The notes beneath the pieces were generated by a model that saw nothing but the letters and a program-made list of their open reading frames with translations, searched no databases and was not told the DNA's origin. From Mucilaginibacter ginsenosidivorax (GTDB lineage Bacteria > Bacteroidota > Bacteroidia > Sphingobacteriales > Sphingobacteriaceae), in assembly GCF_007971525.1 (NCBI RefSeq), contig NZ_CP042437.1:744001-808000 (forward strand): a stretch of 64,000 nucleotides of DNA, in the 5' to 3' direction. How positions within the stretch are numbered: the stretch's first letter is position 1; every line of letters starts with the position of its first letter. The translations under genes and the position numbers were made by a program. Shown in pieces: positions 8,640 to 16,119 of the stretch.

Positions 8640-9626
8640 ATGAACCAACTAAAAGATAAAGTACAAGCTATACAATCATCAGGTGCAAAACCACAAATAC
8701 TTGTTATTGGAGATTTGATGGTTGACCATTATATAATAGGTGGTGCCACAAGGCTTTCGCCAGAGGCGCCGGTACCCATTGTGAATGTTAAAAAAGAAAC
8801 CTATACGCTTGGCGGAGCCGGAAATGTGGTACAAAACCTGGTATCCCTTGGCGCGGGCGTTTCTGTGGCAGGTGTAATTGGTGATGATGCGGCAGCTACA
8901 CAGGTATTTGATATCCTGGCTAACGAAGGCGTACAAACCCTTAGTATTATCAAGGATAGCAGCCGCCCCACTACGGTTAAAACCAGGGTATTGGCAGGCA
9001 GTCACCAATTGGTGAGGGTGGATAGGGAAGTAACAGACACCGTTTCTGCAGCTATTGAAGATGAATTGATTGACAAAATAGCCCGCTACATTGAACAAGC
9101 CGATATGGTGATATTGTCTGATTACAACAAAGGCCTTTTTTCGCCATCATTAACTCAGCGGGTTATCATCGAGGCCACCAAATACGGTAAAAAAGTAGTA
9201 ATTGACCCCAAAGGGCTCAATTACGAAAAGTATAAAGGTGCATTTATAATCAAACCAAACCGCAAGGAACTGGCAGAAGCGGCTAAAGTAGAAAAGATAA
9301 ATTCTATCGAAAGCCTGCAGGAAGCGTCAAAAGTTATTTTTGGCCAAACAGGCTCCGAATATATTGTGGTTACACTATCGGAAGAAGGAATGGTGATATT
9401 AAGCGAACTAACATACAAATCATTACCTGTAAAAGCTACCGAAGTATTTGATGTAACCGGTGCCGGTGATACCGTTTTAGCAACCATGGCATATTTTATC
9501 GCATCTGGCCTATCTGTTGAAGAAGCTTGTGAATTAGCAAACCATGCAGCAGCGATAGTGATACGCCATGTTGGAAGTGCCACAACAACTATCGACGAGA
9601 TTATTAAAGACATGGAAAGAAGCTGA
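8640..9626 (+). CDS. hldE1 (rfaE1): D-glycero-beta-D-manno-heptose-7-phosphate kinase
   Basis: Cytosolic PfkB/ribokinase-family kinase making heptose 1,7-bisphosphate for LPS core. Family marks: N-terminal VIGDLMVDHYIIG, the glycine pair in TYTLGGAGNVVQNL, and the C-terminal catalytic motif VFDVTGAGDTVLA with the base Asp about residue 278. It corresponds to the kinase half of bifunctional HldE; the adenylyltransferase half is a separate gene at 10616. At 328 residues it is full-length for this half. Followed by gmhA after a 340-bp palindrome-rich spacer, so co-transcription is possible but not certain. Confidence 0.9.
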   Translation: MNQLKDKVQAIQSSGAKPQILVIGDLMVDHYIIGGATRLSPEAPVPIVNVKKETYTLGGAGNVVQNLVSLGAGVSVAGVIGDDAAATQVFDILANEGVQTLSIIKDSSRPTTVKTRVLAGSHQLVRVDREVTDTVSAAIEDELIDKIARYIEQADMVILSDYNKGLFSPSLTQRVIIEATKYGKKVVIDPKGLNYEKYKGAFIIKPNRKELAEAAKVEKINSIESLQEASKVIFGQTGSEYIVVTLSEEGMVILSELTYKSLPVKATEVFDVTGAGDTVLATMAYFIASGLSVEEACELANHAAAIVIRHVGSATTTIDEIIKDMERS

Positions 9627-9668
9627 AGAATTAATGCAGGCAATCGCTTTTAAAGATTTGATGTAGAA

Positions 9669-9830
9669 AGGTAACCCCTACGGGGCATAAGATATTTTGA
9701 CATTTTGTTCTACAAACAGGTAGCCTCTACGAGGCAAGCACCGTTGTTTATCTTGTATGATGCCTCGTAGAGGCTACCCGTTTGTAGCAATATTTATCTA
9801 AAGTGCTTTTATGCCCCGTAGGGGCTACCT
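9669..9830. repeat. nested inverted repeat (REP/MITE-like)
   Basis: A symmetric 162-bp element. Outer arms are 9669-9690 and 9809-9830 (core CCCCTACGGGGCATAA and its complement); inner arms are 9710-9736 and 9761-9787 (core GTAGCCTCTACGAGGCA and its complement). Related CCTACGG-centred palindromes recur near 20000. No coding capacity. Confidence 0.85.
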
Positions 9831-9966
9831 ATTCCGGCATTAAATACCATTATATATAACGTAAAAAAGTTTAAATGCGATTTCCTGAAGCTCAAATCAA
9901 GAAGCTTTTTAAAACAAGATTAAGAATATCCCGAAACTCAAAAAATTAACAACTAAAAACTATAAA

Positions 9967-10524
9967 ATGGTTTTAAAAGAACTTATAGATCATCAAAACA
10001 CAATAAAATTGGTTATTGATACGCTGCAAGGCGATATTGAAACAGCCTGTGAGATGATTACCACGACCGTTAAAAACGGTAATAAAGTTTTATTTGCCGG
10101 CAATGGCGGCAGCGCGGCAGATGCGCAACACCTGGCAGCCGAGTTAACCGGCCGTTTTGTAAAGGAACGGAAAGCATTACCAGGAATAGCTTTAACAGTA
10201 GATACATCCGCAATGACGGCCATTGCCAATGATTACCATTACGATAGGGTATTTGCCCGCCAGGTTGAGGCCTTTGCCAAACCCGGCGATTTGTTTATAG
10301 GCATATCTACCAGTGGCAACAGCCAGGGTATTTTAAACGCTTTTGAAACGGCTGCGCAATATGGCTGCAAAACTTTAGGATTATCGGGCCGGGACGGAGG
10401 GAAAATGAACGGTGCTTGCGATTTAAATATTGTTGTCCCTTCAAATACTACAGCCCGCATCCAGGAAATGCATATCCTGATAGGCCATATTATGTGCCAG
10501 GCGGTTGATAACTTGTTTGATTAA
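9967..10524 (+). CDS. gmhA: phosphoheptose isomerase (SIS domain)
   Basis: Converts sedoheptulose 7-phosphate to D-glycero-D-manno-heptose 7-phosphate, the substrate of the upstream kinase. The 185-residue protein is one SIS domain: LFAGNGGSAADAQHLAAEL (phosphate-binding loop), GISTSGNSQGIL and GLSGRDGGKM, with C-terminal ARIQEMHILIGHIMCQ characteristic of GmhA. Length is normal (about 190). Second gene of the heptose run. Confidence 0.94.
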   Translation: MVLKELIDHQNTIKLVIDTLQGDIETACEMITTTVKNGNKVLFAGNGGSAADAQHLAAELTGRFVKERKALPGIALTVDTSAMTAIANDYHYDRVFARQVEAFAKPGDLFIGISTSGNSQGILNAFETAAQYGCKTLGLSGRDGGKMNGACDLNIVVPSNTTARIQEMHILIGHIMCQAVDNLFD

Positions 10525-10532
10525 AAAATGTA

Positions 10533-10551
10533 GAGACGCATATTTGCGTCT
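10533..10551. repeat. short AGACGCA palindrome
   Basis: AGACGCA-tatt-TGCGTCT hairpin just after gmhA. This type of GAGACGCAAATTTGCGTCTC dispersed palindrome is familiar from many genomes. It lacks a T run, so it is not called a terminator. Confidence 0.55.
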
Positions 10552-10615
10552 GCCGCCAAACATTCATATTTGCATACGGAAATACAAATAGGTGCCCCTA
10601 TACCAAAATAAGATC

Positions 10616-11119
10616 ATGAGAATCGACCTCGAAAAGACACTTACCGGAAAAATTAATGATTTGCCATCGCTTAAAAGCCTGGTACAAAGCTGGCAAAGTG
10701 AAGGACAAAAGGTAGTTTTTACCAATGGCGTGTTTGATTTGCTGCATATTGGCCACATTACCTACCTGGCTAAAGCTGCCGAGCTGGGCGATAAGTTGAT
10801 TATCGGGCTTAATGCCGATAGTTCGGTTAGGCGCATCAAGGGCGAAAGCAGGCCGGTTAACGACCAGAACAGCCGTGCAGCGATATTAGCAGCTTTGTTT
10901 TTTGTAGATGCGATAGTAGTTTTTGAAGAAGATACACCGCTAAACTTGATCAGCACCCTGCTGCCCGACTATTTGGTAAAAGGCGCCGATTATTCGGTTG
11001 AGAATATAGTTGGAGCCAGGGAAGTGATAGCCAACGGCGGCGAGGTTAAAACTATTAATTTTGTAGAAGGCTATTCCTCAACTTCGATAATCAACAAAAT
11101 CAGGAACCAAATTTCCTGA
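10616..11119 (+). CDS. hldE2 (rfaE2): D-glycero-beta-D-manno-heptose 1-phosphate adenylyltransferase
   Basis: Cytosolic cytidylyltransferase-family enzyme that makes ADP-D-glycero-heptose. Diagnostic FTNGVFDLLHIGHITYLAKA contains the HxGH nucleotide-binding motif, with GLNADSSVRRIKG and the C-terminal EGYSSTSIINKI, typical of the HldE C-terminal domain. ATG at 10616 gives 167 residues; an upstream GTG at 10592 would add eight unconserved residues. Eleven bp separate it from the heptosyltransferase, so these two are likely co-transcribed. GmhB phosphatase and HldD epimerase, needed to finish the pathway, are not in the window. Confidence 0.93.
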   Translation: MRIDLEKTLTGKINDLPSLKSLVQSWQSEGQKVVFTNGVFDLLHIGHITYLAKAAELGDKLIIGLNADSSVRRIKGESRPVNDQNSRAAILAALFFVDAIVVFEEDTPLNLISTLLPDYLVKGADYSVENIVGAREVIANGGEVKTINFVEGYSSTSIINKIRNQIS

Positions 11120-11130
11120 TCAGGAGCAAC

Positions 11131-12096
11131 ATGAAGATACTGGTAATCCGCTTTAGTTCGATGGGTGATATTATATATACAACACCCGTTGTACGTTGTA
11201 TTAAAAAGCAGGTGCCCAATGCCGAGGTACATTTTTTGACCAAACCGGTGTTTAAGTATATTTATGACAACAACCCATATGTTGATAAATTACTGCTGCT
11301 AAAACCCTCGCTTTCAGATACGATTAACGAGATTAAGGCCGAAAAATACGATCACATTGTAGATTTACACAACAACCTGCGTACCGCCATTATTAAACTG
11401 CGCACGGGTATAAAAGCCACAACCTACAAAAAACAACCTATCAGGAAATGGCTCAGCTTAAAGTTTAAACTAAGGCTGGTAGCCCCTACCCACCTGGTTG
11501 ACAGGTACCTGGAAGCCGCAAAACCCTTAGGCGTTAACAACGACGGAAAGCCGATTGACTATTACATAAAAGCAGAGCATAAGCTAAGCAAACTACTGCC
11601 TCAATCTCATCAAAACGGCTACATCGCATTCGTAATAGGTGCAACGCATTTCACCAAACGGATGCCGAATGAAAAAATCATCAGTATTTGCAAACAGCTT
11701 AAATTGCCGGTTGTGCTTTTGGGCGGTAATGATGTTAAAGCCAATGGCGATATTGTTGCCTTAGCTATCGGCGCTAACATTTACAATGCCTGCGGGCTCA
11801 CTTCGCTGGATGAATCGGTTTACCTGGTTTCCAAAGCCGAAAGCATTATAGGTTTTGATACCGGCCTCACCCACATTGCCGAAGCTTTTAACAAACCTAT
11901 TGTATCTGTTTGGGGCGGCACCGTGCCCGAGCTACTGGGCGTGCAACCCTATATGGTTAAAGATGTGCTGGTTGCCGGCATCCGGCTCGATTGCCGCCCA
12001 TGCTCAAAATTCGGGTTAGAGAAATGTCCGCTGGGGCATTTTAAATGCATGAATGATATGCCTGAGGATAACATTATCAGTTTTGTAAACCGGTAA
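11131..12096 (+). CDS. waaF-like: glycosyltransferase family 9 (ADP-heptose:LPS heptosyltransferase)
   Basis: Peripheral inner-membrane enzyme adding heptose to the LPS core. It starts MKILVIRFSSMGDIIYTTPV, the conserved GT9 N-terminus with the GD motif, and ends with a typical donor-site half: GFDTGLTHIAEAFNKPIVSV then WGGTVPELLGVQP, and cysteines in LDCRPCSKFGLEKCPLGHFKC. Length (321) is normal. Clustered with three ADP-heptose biosynthesis genes, which supports the donor assignment; which heptose (I or II) is added is not decidable. Confidence 0.9.
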   Translation: MKILVIRFSSMGDIIYTTPVVRCIKKQVPNAEVHFLTKPVFKYIYDNNPYVDKLLLLKPSLSDTINEIKAEKYDHIVDLHNNLRTAIIKLRTGIKATTYKKQPIRKWLSLKFKLRLVAPTHLVDRYLEAAKPLGVNNDGKPIDYYIKAEHKLSKLLPQSHQNGYIAFVIGATHFTKRMPNEKIISICKQLKLPVVLLGGNDVKANGDIVALAIGANIYNACGLTSLDESVYLVSKAESIIGFDTGLTHIAEAFNKPIVSVWGGTVPELLGVQPYMVKDVLVAGIRLDCRPCSKFGLEKCPLGHFKCMNDMPEDNIISFVNR

Positions 12097-12214
12097 ACTC
12101 TATCATCAACAATTGTAACAACTGCAATATCTGCAGCTTCGTATTTTGATGGATTTAATAAAAATACGGCAGAAAAGCAACCACCTACCCCGCTTTTTTA
12201 TTTGGTATTATTTA

Positions 12215-12222
12215 TACATTTG
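12215..12222 (+). promoter_or_regulatory. candidate -7 element for the outer-membrane barrel gene
   Basis: TACATTTG matches TAnnTTTG exactly, 27 bp before the ATG at 12250. No good -33 TTTG lies at the expected distance, so support is partial. Confidence 0.3.
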
Positions 12223-12249
12223 TTTTAACCTGTAAACCATTGCCGCTAC

Positions 12250-12939
12250 ATGAAGAAAACTTTGCTTGTCCTGTTTTTATTTTGCCCGTCATTAGCCGCG
12301 TTTGCGCAGCTGCCATCAATCGGTATAAAGGGAGGCGCAAATTTTGCCACGATGAGTTCATCCGGCACCCCTGCAAATATGGTTGCAGGCTCTGATATTT
12401 ATGCCCGTTCAAAGGCGTTAACATCTTTTAATGTTGGTGTTTTTGTGGATGTTAAATTGGGGCATTTCTCATTACAACCCGCCGTTAATTTTACCGGCAA
12501 AGGTGGTAAATTTGATGGCCCAACCGGTCAGCTGCCCAATGGCTCGGTAAGCCAGGTTAGTACAAAGTACAATTTATATTATGTACAGGTTCCCGTTAAT
12601 ATAGTTTATCATGTACCTTTTGTGGTAGGCGAATTTTACATCGGCGCTGGCCCTTTTGTGGGTATGGGGGTTTATGGGCGTAAAAATCTATCGGCGGATA
12701 ACAATAATAATGGCGTACATACAGCCATTTCCAGCAGTGATAAAATTACCTTTGGCGATAATGGCGATATCCGCTCAGATGAGTATGGCGCCGGCGCCAT
12801 CGCGGGCATCAAACTGAAAGGCGGCCTGCTCTTCAACCTCAATTACGACCTGGGCCTATCAAACGTGGCACCAGACCAGGCTGGCAACAAATTCAAAAAC
12901 CATGTTTTCGGTGCATCAATCGGTTTCGTTTTTTTATAA
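12250..12939 (+). CDS. outer-membrane beta-barrel protein (PorT/OMP_b-brl family)
   Basis: Signal peptide MKKTLLVLFLFCPSLAAFAQ, cleaved after residue 20, then GIKGGANFATM, the typical first strand of Bacteroidota small barrels. Alternating amphipathic strands follow (NVGVFVDVKLGHFSLQPAVN, YYVQVPVNIVYHV, GEFYIGAGPFVGMGVYG) and the protein ends IGFVFL, with a terminal aromatic compatible with BAM recognition. 229 residues fits an 8-10-strand barrel. Cargo or function unknown. Confidence 0.8.
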   Translation: MKKTLLVLFLFCPSLAAFAQLPSIGIKGGANFATMSSSGTPANMVAGSDIYARSKALTSFNVGVFVDVKLGHFSLQPAVNFTGKGGKFDGPTGQLPNGSVSQVSTKYNLYYVQVPVNIVYHVPFVVGEFYIGAGPFVGMGVYGRKNLSADNNNNGVHTAISSSDKITFGDNGDIRSDEYGAGAIAGIKLKGGLLFNLNYDLGLSNVAPDQAGNKFKNHVFGASIGFVFL

Positions 12940-13021
12940 TTTTCTGTAGCCAAACGTCAAACAAAAAACAACCTCAATACTTTAATAAGTAAAAGTGTAA
13001 ATCCAGTAAACCCGTTTTGTA

Positions 13022-13498
13022 ATGAAAAAATTGTTGCTTATCCGCCATGCAAAAGCCACACATGAAAGTGGCTATGTTGATTTTGAACGGCCATTAAAGC
13101 AGGCGGGTAAGGAGGATGCTGTACTCATGGCATCCATATTAAAAGGGCAATCCATTATTCCGCAAATAATAGTGACCAGCCCGGCACTGCGTACGCAAAC
13201 CACTGCCGATATTTTTACCGCACAAATGCAGCTACCCAATGCCGGCACCGATAAAAGAATTTACGAAGCTAACGAATACACCTGGGTAAAAGTGATTAAC
13301 GGCCTGCCCAACGAGTATGATTTTATTGCTGTTGTAGGCCATAACCCCGGCATCAGCCAGGTTTTATATTACCTTACCGGCCAATACCGCGATTTGCCAA
13401 CCTGCGCCGTAGCCCTTATTACGTTTGATAACGACACCTGGGAATCCATCAGCGGTGAAGACGGCCATTTAACTTTTTTTGATTCGCCGAAAGGGTGA
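13022..13498 (+). CDS. SixA-like histidine phosphatase
   Basis: Small cytosolic member of the histidine phosphatase branch. The N-terminal LLIRHAKATHESG supplies the catalytic RHx motif (R8-H9), and VVGHNPGISQVLYYLTG carries the second catalytic His. At 158 residues it matches SixA, which dephosphorylates phosphohistidine on HPt/PtsP-type proteins. Actual substrate unknown; no phosphotransfer system adjoins it. Confidence 0.88.
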   Translation: MKKLLLIRHAKATHESGYVDFERPLKQAGKEDAVLMASILKGQSIIPQIIVTSPALRTQTTADIFTAQMQLPNAGTDKRIYEANEYTWVKVINGLPNEYDFIAVVGHNPGISQVLYYLTGQYRDLPTCAVALITFDNDTWESISGEDGHLTFFDSPKG

Positions 13499-13528
13499 TC
13501 AGGTGTATATCCGGCAAAAGGGAGAGCC

Positions 13529-13894
13529 TTAAGAATTCCGCAATATCTTCTCCATCTTCCTTCCCTTCGCCAGCTCATCCACCAATTTATCTAAATATCT
13601 AACCTGCTGCATTAAAGAGTTCTCAATTTCCTCTACGCGGTACCCGCAAATTACTCCGGTAATGAGGTATGCATTGGGATTTAGCGAAGCCACCTGGAAG
13701 AAGGTTTCGAAAGTTACTTTTTTTTCAATCAGATCCTTCAGTTTCTCGTTATCAAAACCGGTTAACCAGGTTATAACCTGGTGTAATTCTTCTTTTGTTC
13801 TACCTTTCTTCTCCACTTTTGCCAGGTACAAAGGGTAAACCGAGGCAAAGGTCATTTTTGCGATACGCTCATTGTGTACTTCGGTATTGTTCAT
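13529..13894 (-). CDS. DUF2200 family protein
   Basis: Small cytosolic protein of unknown function. Recognised by the sequence [38 protein letters not shown] and [17 protein letters not shown], which recur across DUF2200 proteins of about 115-125 residues. It converges with the SixA-like gene. No catalytic motif is apparent. Confidence 0.8.
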   Translation of the reverse strand: MNNTEVHNERIAKMTFASVYPLYLAKVEKKGRTKEELHQVITWLTGFDNEKLKDLIEKKVTFETFFQVASLNPNAYLITGVICGYRVEEIENSLMQQVRYLDKLVDELAKGRKMEKILRNS

Positions 13895-13968
13895 ATCTTA
13901 TATTAAGCGACTGATCTTCTCTGTATCAAAAATAATCATAAACTTTTTTAATTCGCCGAAAGGATGAG

Positions 13969-14278
13969 GAAGTTTTACGTTGTACGTTAGAAGTTGTACG
14001 TTTATTTGTGCTATTAATAAAAACGTATAAGGTAAAACGTCCTACGTATAACTCAAAGAGATTAGGAAGTTTTACGTTGTACATTAGAAGTTGTACGTTT
14101 ATTTGTACTATTAATAAAAAAACGTATAACTATAACATATAACCCATGACGTTCAACCTAACCCTAATTCACCCGATAAGTCTTCCCCGGCAAACTGCGG
14201 AGTTTATTTGTACCATTAATAAAAAAACGTATAACGTAAAACGTCCAACGTATAACCCATAATGTATAACCTAAACGC
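13969..14278. repeat. imperfect tandem repeats incorporating a copy of the dprA 3' end
   Basis: Three imperfect copies (about 13969-14065, 14066-14200, 14201-14278) share GTTTATTTGT, CATTAATAAAAAAACGTATA-type text and many TTTTACGTTGTACGTT/AAAACGTCC pieces. Within the second copy, 14164-14197 nearly repeats 14278-14312, the last 11 codons plus stop of dprA, as if a block including the gene end had been duplicated and then diverged. Confidence 0.75.
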
Positions 14279-15376
14279 TTAATTCACCCTATAAGTCTTC
14301 CCTGGCAAACTTCGAATATAGCCCTGCATTTCCATATTGAGCAGGTTCATGGCCAGCGAGCTCATAGGCATGTTGGCCTTTATGGTAAGTTCGTCAATAG
14401 CCAAGGGGGCTTTATGTTGTTGTAAAATATCAAATATCAGGCTCTCGTCTTTAGTTAAATCCAGCGGCAGCATAAATTGTTCGGTAGGTTTCAGGTTTTC
14501 GTCCTTTTCCCAACCCAGGCTAAAGGCCAGGTCGGCCATGCAGGTAAGCAGTGCGGCTTTATTGTTGCGGATCAGAAAGTTACATCCTTCGGAGTACACA
14601 TCATCCAGCCTGCCGGGGAATGCAAAAACATCCCGGTTATAGGAGTTGGCAATTTCGGCGGTAATGAGTGCACCGCCTTTAAGACCAGCCTCAATTACAA
14701 CCGTAGCATCGGCCATGCCGGCAACAATCCGGTTTCGTTGGGGGAAGTTTTCCCTGTCGGGGACAGTACCGGATGGATACTCGGTCAGTAATCCTCCGTT
14801 CTCTAACATTTTATCGGCGGTCGCCCGGTTTTGGCTGGGGTACATCCTGTCGAGGCCGTGGCCCAGCACCCCTACAGTTGGCACGTTCAGTCGCAGGCAC
14901 TCTTTATGGGCGGCCACATCAATGCCCAGGGCAAGGCCGCTCGCTATCAATACATTATATTGCTGTAACTCCTCTATCAGTTGCCTGCATAATTGCTTGC
15001 CGTAATCTGTAGCGTTACGGGTACCAACTATACTGATTACTTTGGGCATGTTAAGTTCCATTTTACCCTTACTATATAATAGTATAGGCGAATCGGCGCA
15101 ATTTTTTAACCGTTTTGGATAACGGGCATCAGTATAAAATATCAGTTCGATGCCATGTTTGGCAGCAAATTCCAATTCCTTTTCGGCCAGGCGTAAAGCT
15201 TCGTTAAAATCCCATTGGCTTGCACGTTTCTCGCCGATGCCTGGTATGGTAGCCATTTTTACAGGCGATGTTTTAAAAACCTGCTCGGCACTCCCTAAAT
15301 AAGCCATCAATGATTTAGCCGCTACAGGACCTAAGTTTTTAACAAATGATAAAGCGGCGCCGTGCAATGTGGTCAT
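14279..15376 (-). CDS. dprA: DNA-processing protein DprA
   Basis: DprA binds incoming single-stranded DNA and loads RecA in natural transformation. The 365-residue protein has an N-terminal HhH/SAM-like region (MATIPGIGEKRASQWDF), the Rossmann core with SIVGTRNATDYGKQLC, SGLALGIDVAAHKECL, GVLGHGLDRMYPSQNR, ENFPQRNRIVAGMADATVVI and ALITAEIANSYNRDVFAFPG, and a C-terminal winged-helix-like domain (about 300-365). Full length. It reads away from an M56/BlaI cluster across a repeat-filled spacer. Confidence 0.95.
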   Translation of the reverse strand: MTTLHGAALSFVKNLGPVAAKSLMAYLGSAEQVFKTSPVKMATIPGIGEKRASQWDFNEALRLAEKELEFAAKHGIELIFYTDARYPKRLKNCADSPILLYSKGKMELNMPKVISIVGTRNATDYGKQLCRQLIEELQQYNVLIASGLALGIDVAAHKECLRLNVPTVGVLGHGLDRMYPSQNRATADKMLENGGLLTEYPSGTVPDRENFPQRNRIVAGMADATVVIEAGLKGGALITAEIANSYNRDVFAFPGRLDDVYSEGCNFLIRNNKAALLTCMADLAFSLGWEKDENLKPTEQFMLPLDLTKDESLIFDILQQHKAPLAIDELTIKANMPMSSLAMNLLNMEMQGYIRSLPGKTYRVN

Positions 15377-15660
15377 TTATATGTGCAGATTAAATATCGA
15401 TGTGCAAATTTCAGATGTGCAGATATGCAAATTAAAACCCGCTATCGATACCACGAATATACAAATCCTAAAAATATTAGCAAATATTAATTTCAGATGT
15501 GCAGGTGTTGTCTGAACCTGAATTTTTAGAATTAATTGAATTAGCCGAATTTTAAAATTCTGAAAATTCTTCAATTCGGTGAATTCAGGTTCAGACAATT
15601 CTCCCATCCGCACATCTATCCCCCTCATCTGCACATCTGAAATCAGCACATCTAAAATCT
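15377..15660. repeat. intergenic repeats with long inverted repeat 15508-15598
   Basis: The inverted repeat has arms of about 17 bp (TTGTCTGAACCTGAATT at 15508-15524 and its complement at 15582-15598) around an AT-rich interior of GAATTNA-type text. On both sides are short direct repeats of CAGATGTGCAGAT/CACATCTGAAAT. This element type is common between Sphingobacteriaceae genes. A minus-strand open frame here is made of repeat and is not annotated. Confidence 0.8.
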
Positions 15661-15670
15661 ATTTTCAAAA

Positions 15671-15734
15671 AACTATAAAAATAGTTTGCAAACTATAAAA
15701 ATAGTTATACCTTTATCTAACTATAAAAATAGTT
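15671..15734 (+). promoter_or_regulatory. three BlaI-type operators over a Bacteroidota promoter
   Basis: The palindrome AACTATAAAAATAGTT occurs three times without mismatch: 15671-15686, 15691-15706 and 15719-15734. A promoter lies exactly among them: TTTG at 15685-15688, a 19-bp spacer, then TACCTTTA at 15708-15715 (TAnnTTTG with one mismatch). Site 1 overlaps the -33 element, site 2 fills the spacer, and site 3 covers the transcript start/leader, ending 4 bp before the blaI ATG. Position before a BlaI gene implies autorepression (inference). Confidence 0.8.
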
Positions 15735-15738
15735 TACT

Positions 15739-16119
15739 ATGAATGTTAAAGAACTAACCAAAGCCGAGGAACAGATTATGCAGATTCTGTGGCAATTAAA
15801 GGAAGCCATTGTAAAAGATATCATTGAGCAAATGCCCGATCCTAAGCCGGCCTACAATACCGTATCAACCGTGGTGCGCGTACTGGAAGGCAAAGGTTTT
15901 ATCGATCATAAAGCCTATGGTAACTCGCACGTTTACTTCCCGCTCATCAGCGATGATCAGTATAAAAAGTTCACGTTTGATAAGATGATGAAAAACTATT
16001 TCAGCAATTCGTACCAAAGCCTGGTATCGTTTATTGTAGACGAAAAGAAGATCAGCGTTAAAGAACTGGACGAATTAACCTCATTGATTGATAACCTTAA
16101 AAGCAAAAAACAATCATGA
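15739..16119 (+). CDS. blaI-like: BlaI/MecI/CopY-family transcriptional repressor
   Basis: Winged-helix repressor of the BlaI family, 126 residues. LTKAEEQIMQILWQLKEAIV begins helix 1-2, and PKPAYNTVSTVVRVLEGKGF is the recognition-helix region, followed by the wing (IDHKAYGNSHVYFPL) and a C-terminal dimerisation helix pair. Family members are inactivated by cleavage triggered by the M56 protease encoded next to them. The next gene overlaps by 4 bp (ATGA), so translation is coupled. Three perfect palindromes overlie its promoter. Confidence 0.93.
   Translation: MNVKELTKAEEQIMQILWQLKEAIVKDIIEQMPDPKPAYNTVSTVVRVLEGKGFIDHKAYGNSHVYFPLISDDQYKKFTFDKMMKNYFSNSYQSLVSFIVDEKKISVKELDELTSLIDNLKSKKQS

Noticed and set aside
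15377..15649. minus-strand 90-codon frame upstream of dprA
   Set aside because: Made of intergenic direct and inverted repeats; no protein-like conservation.
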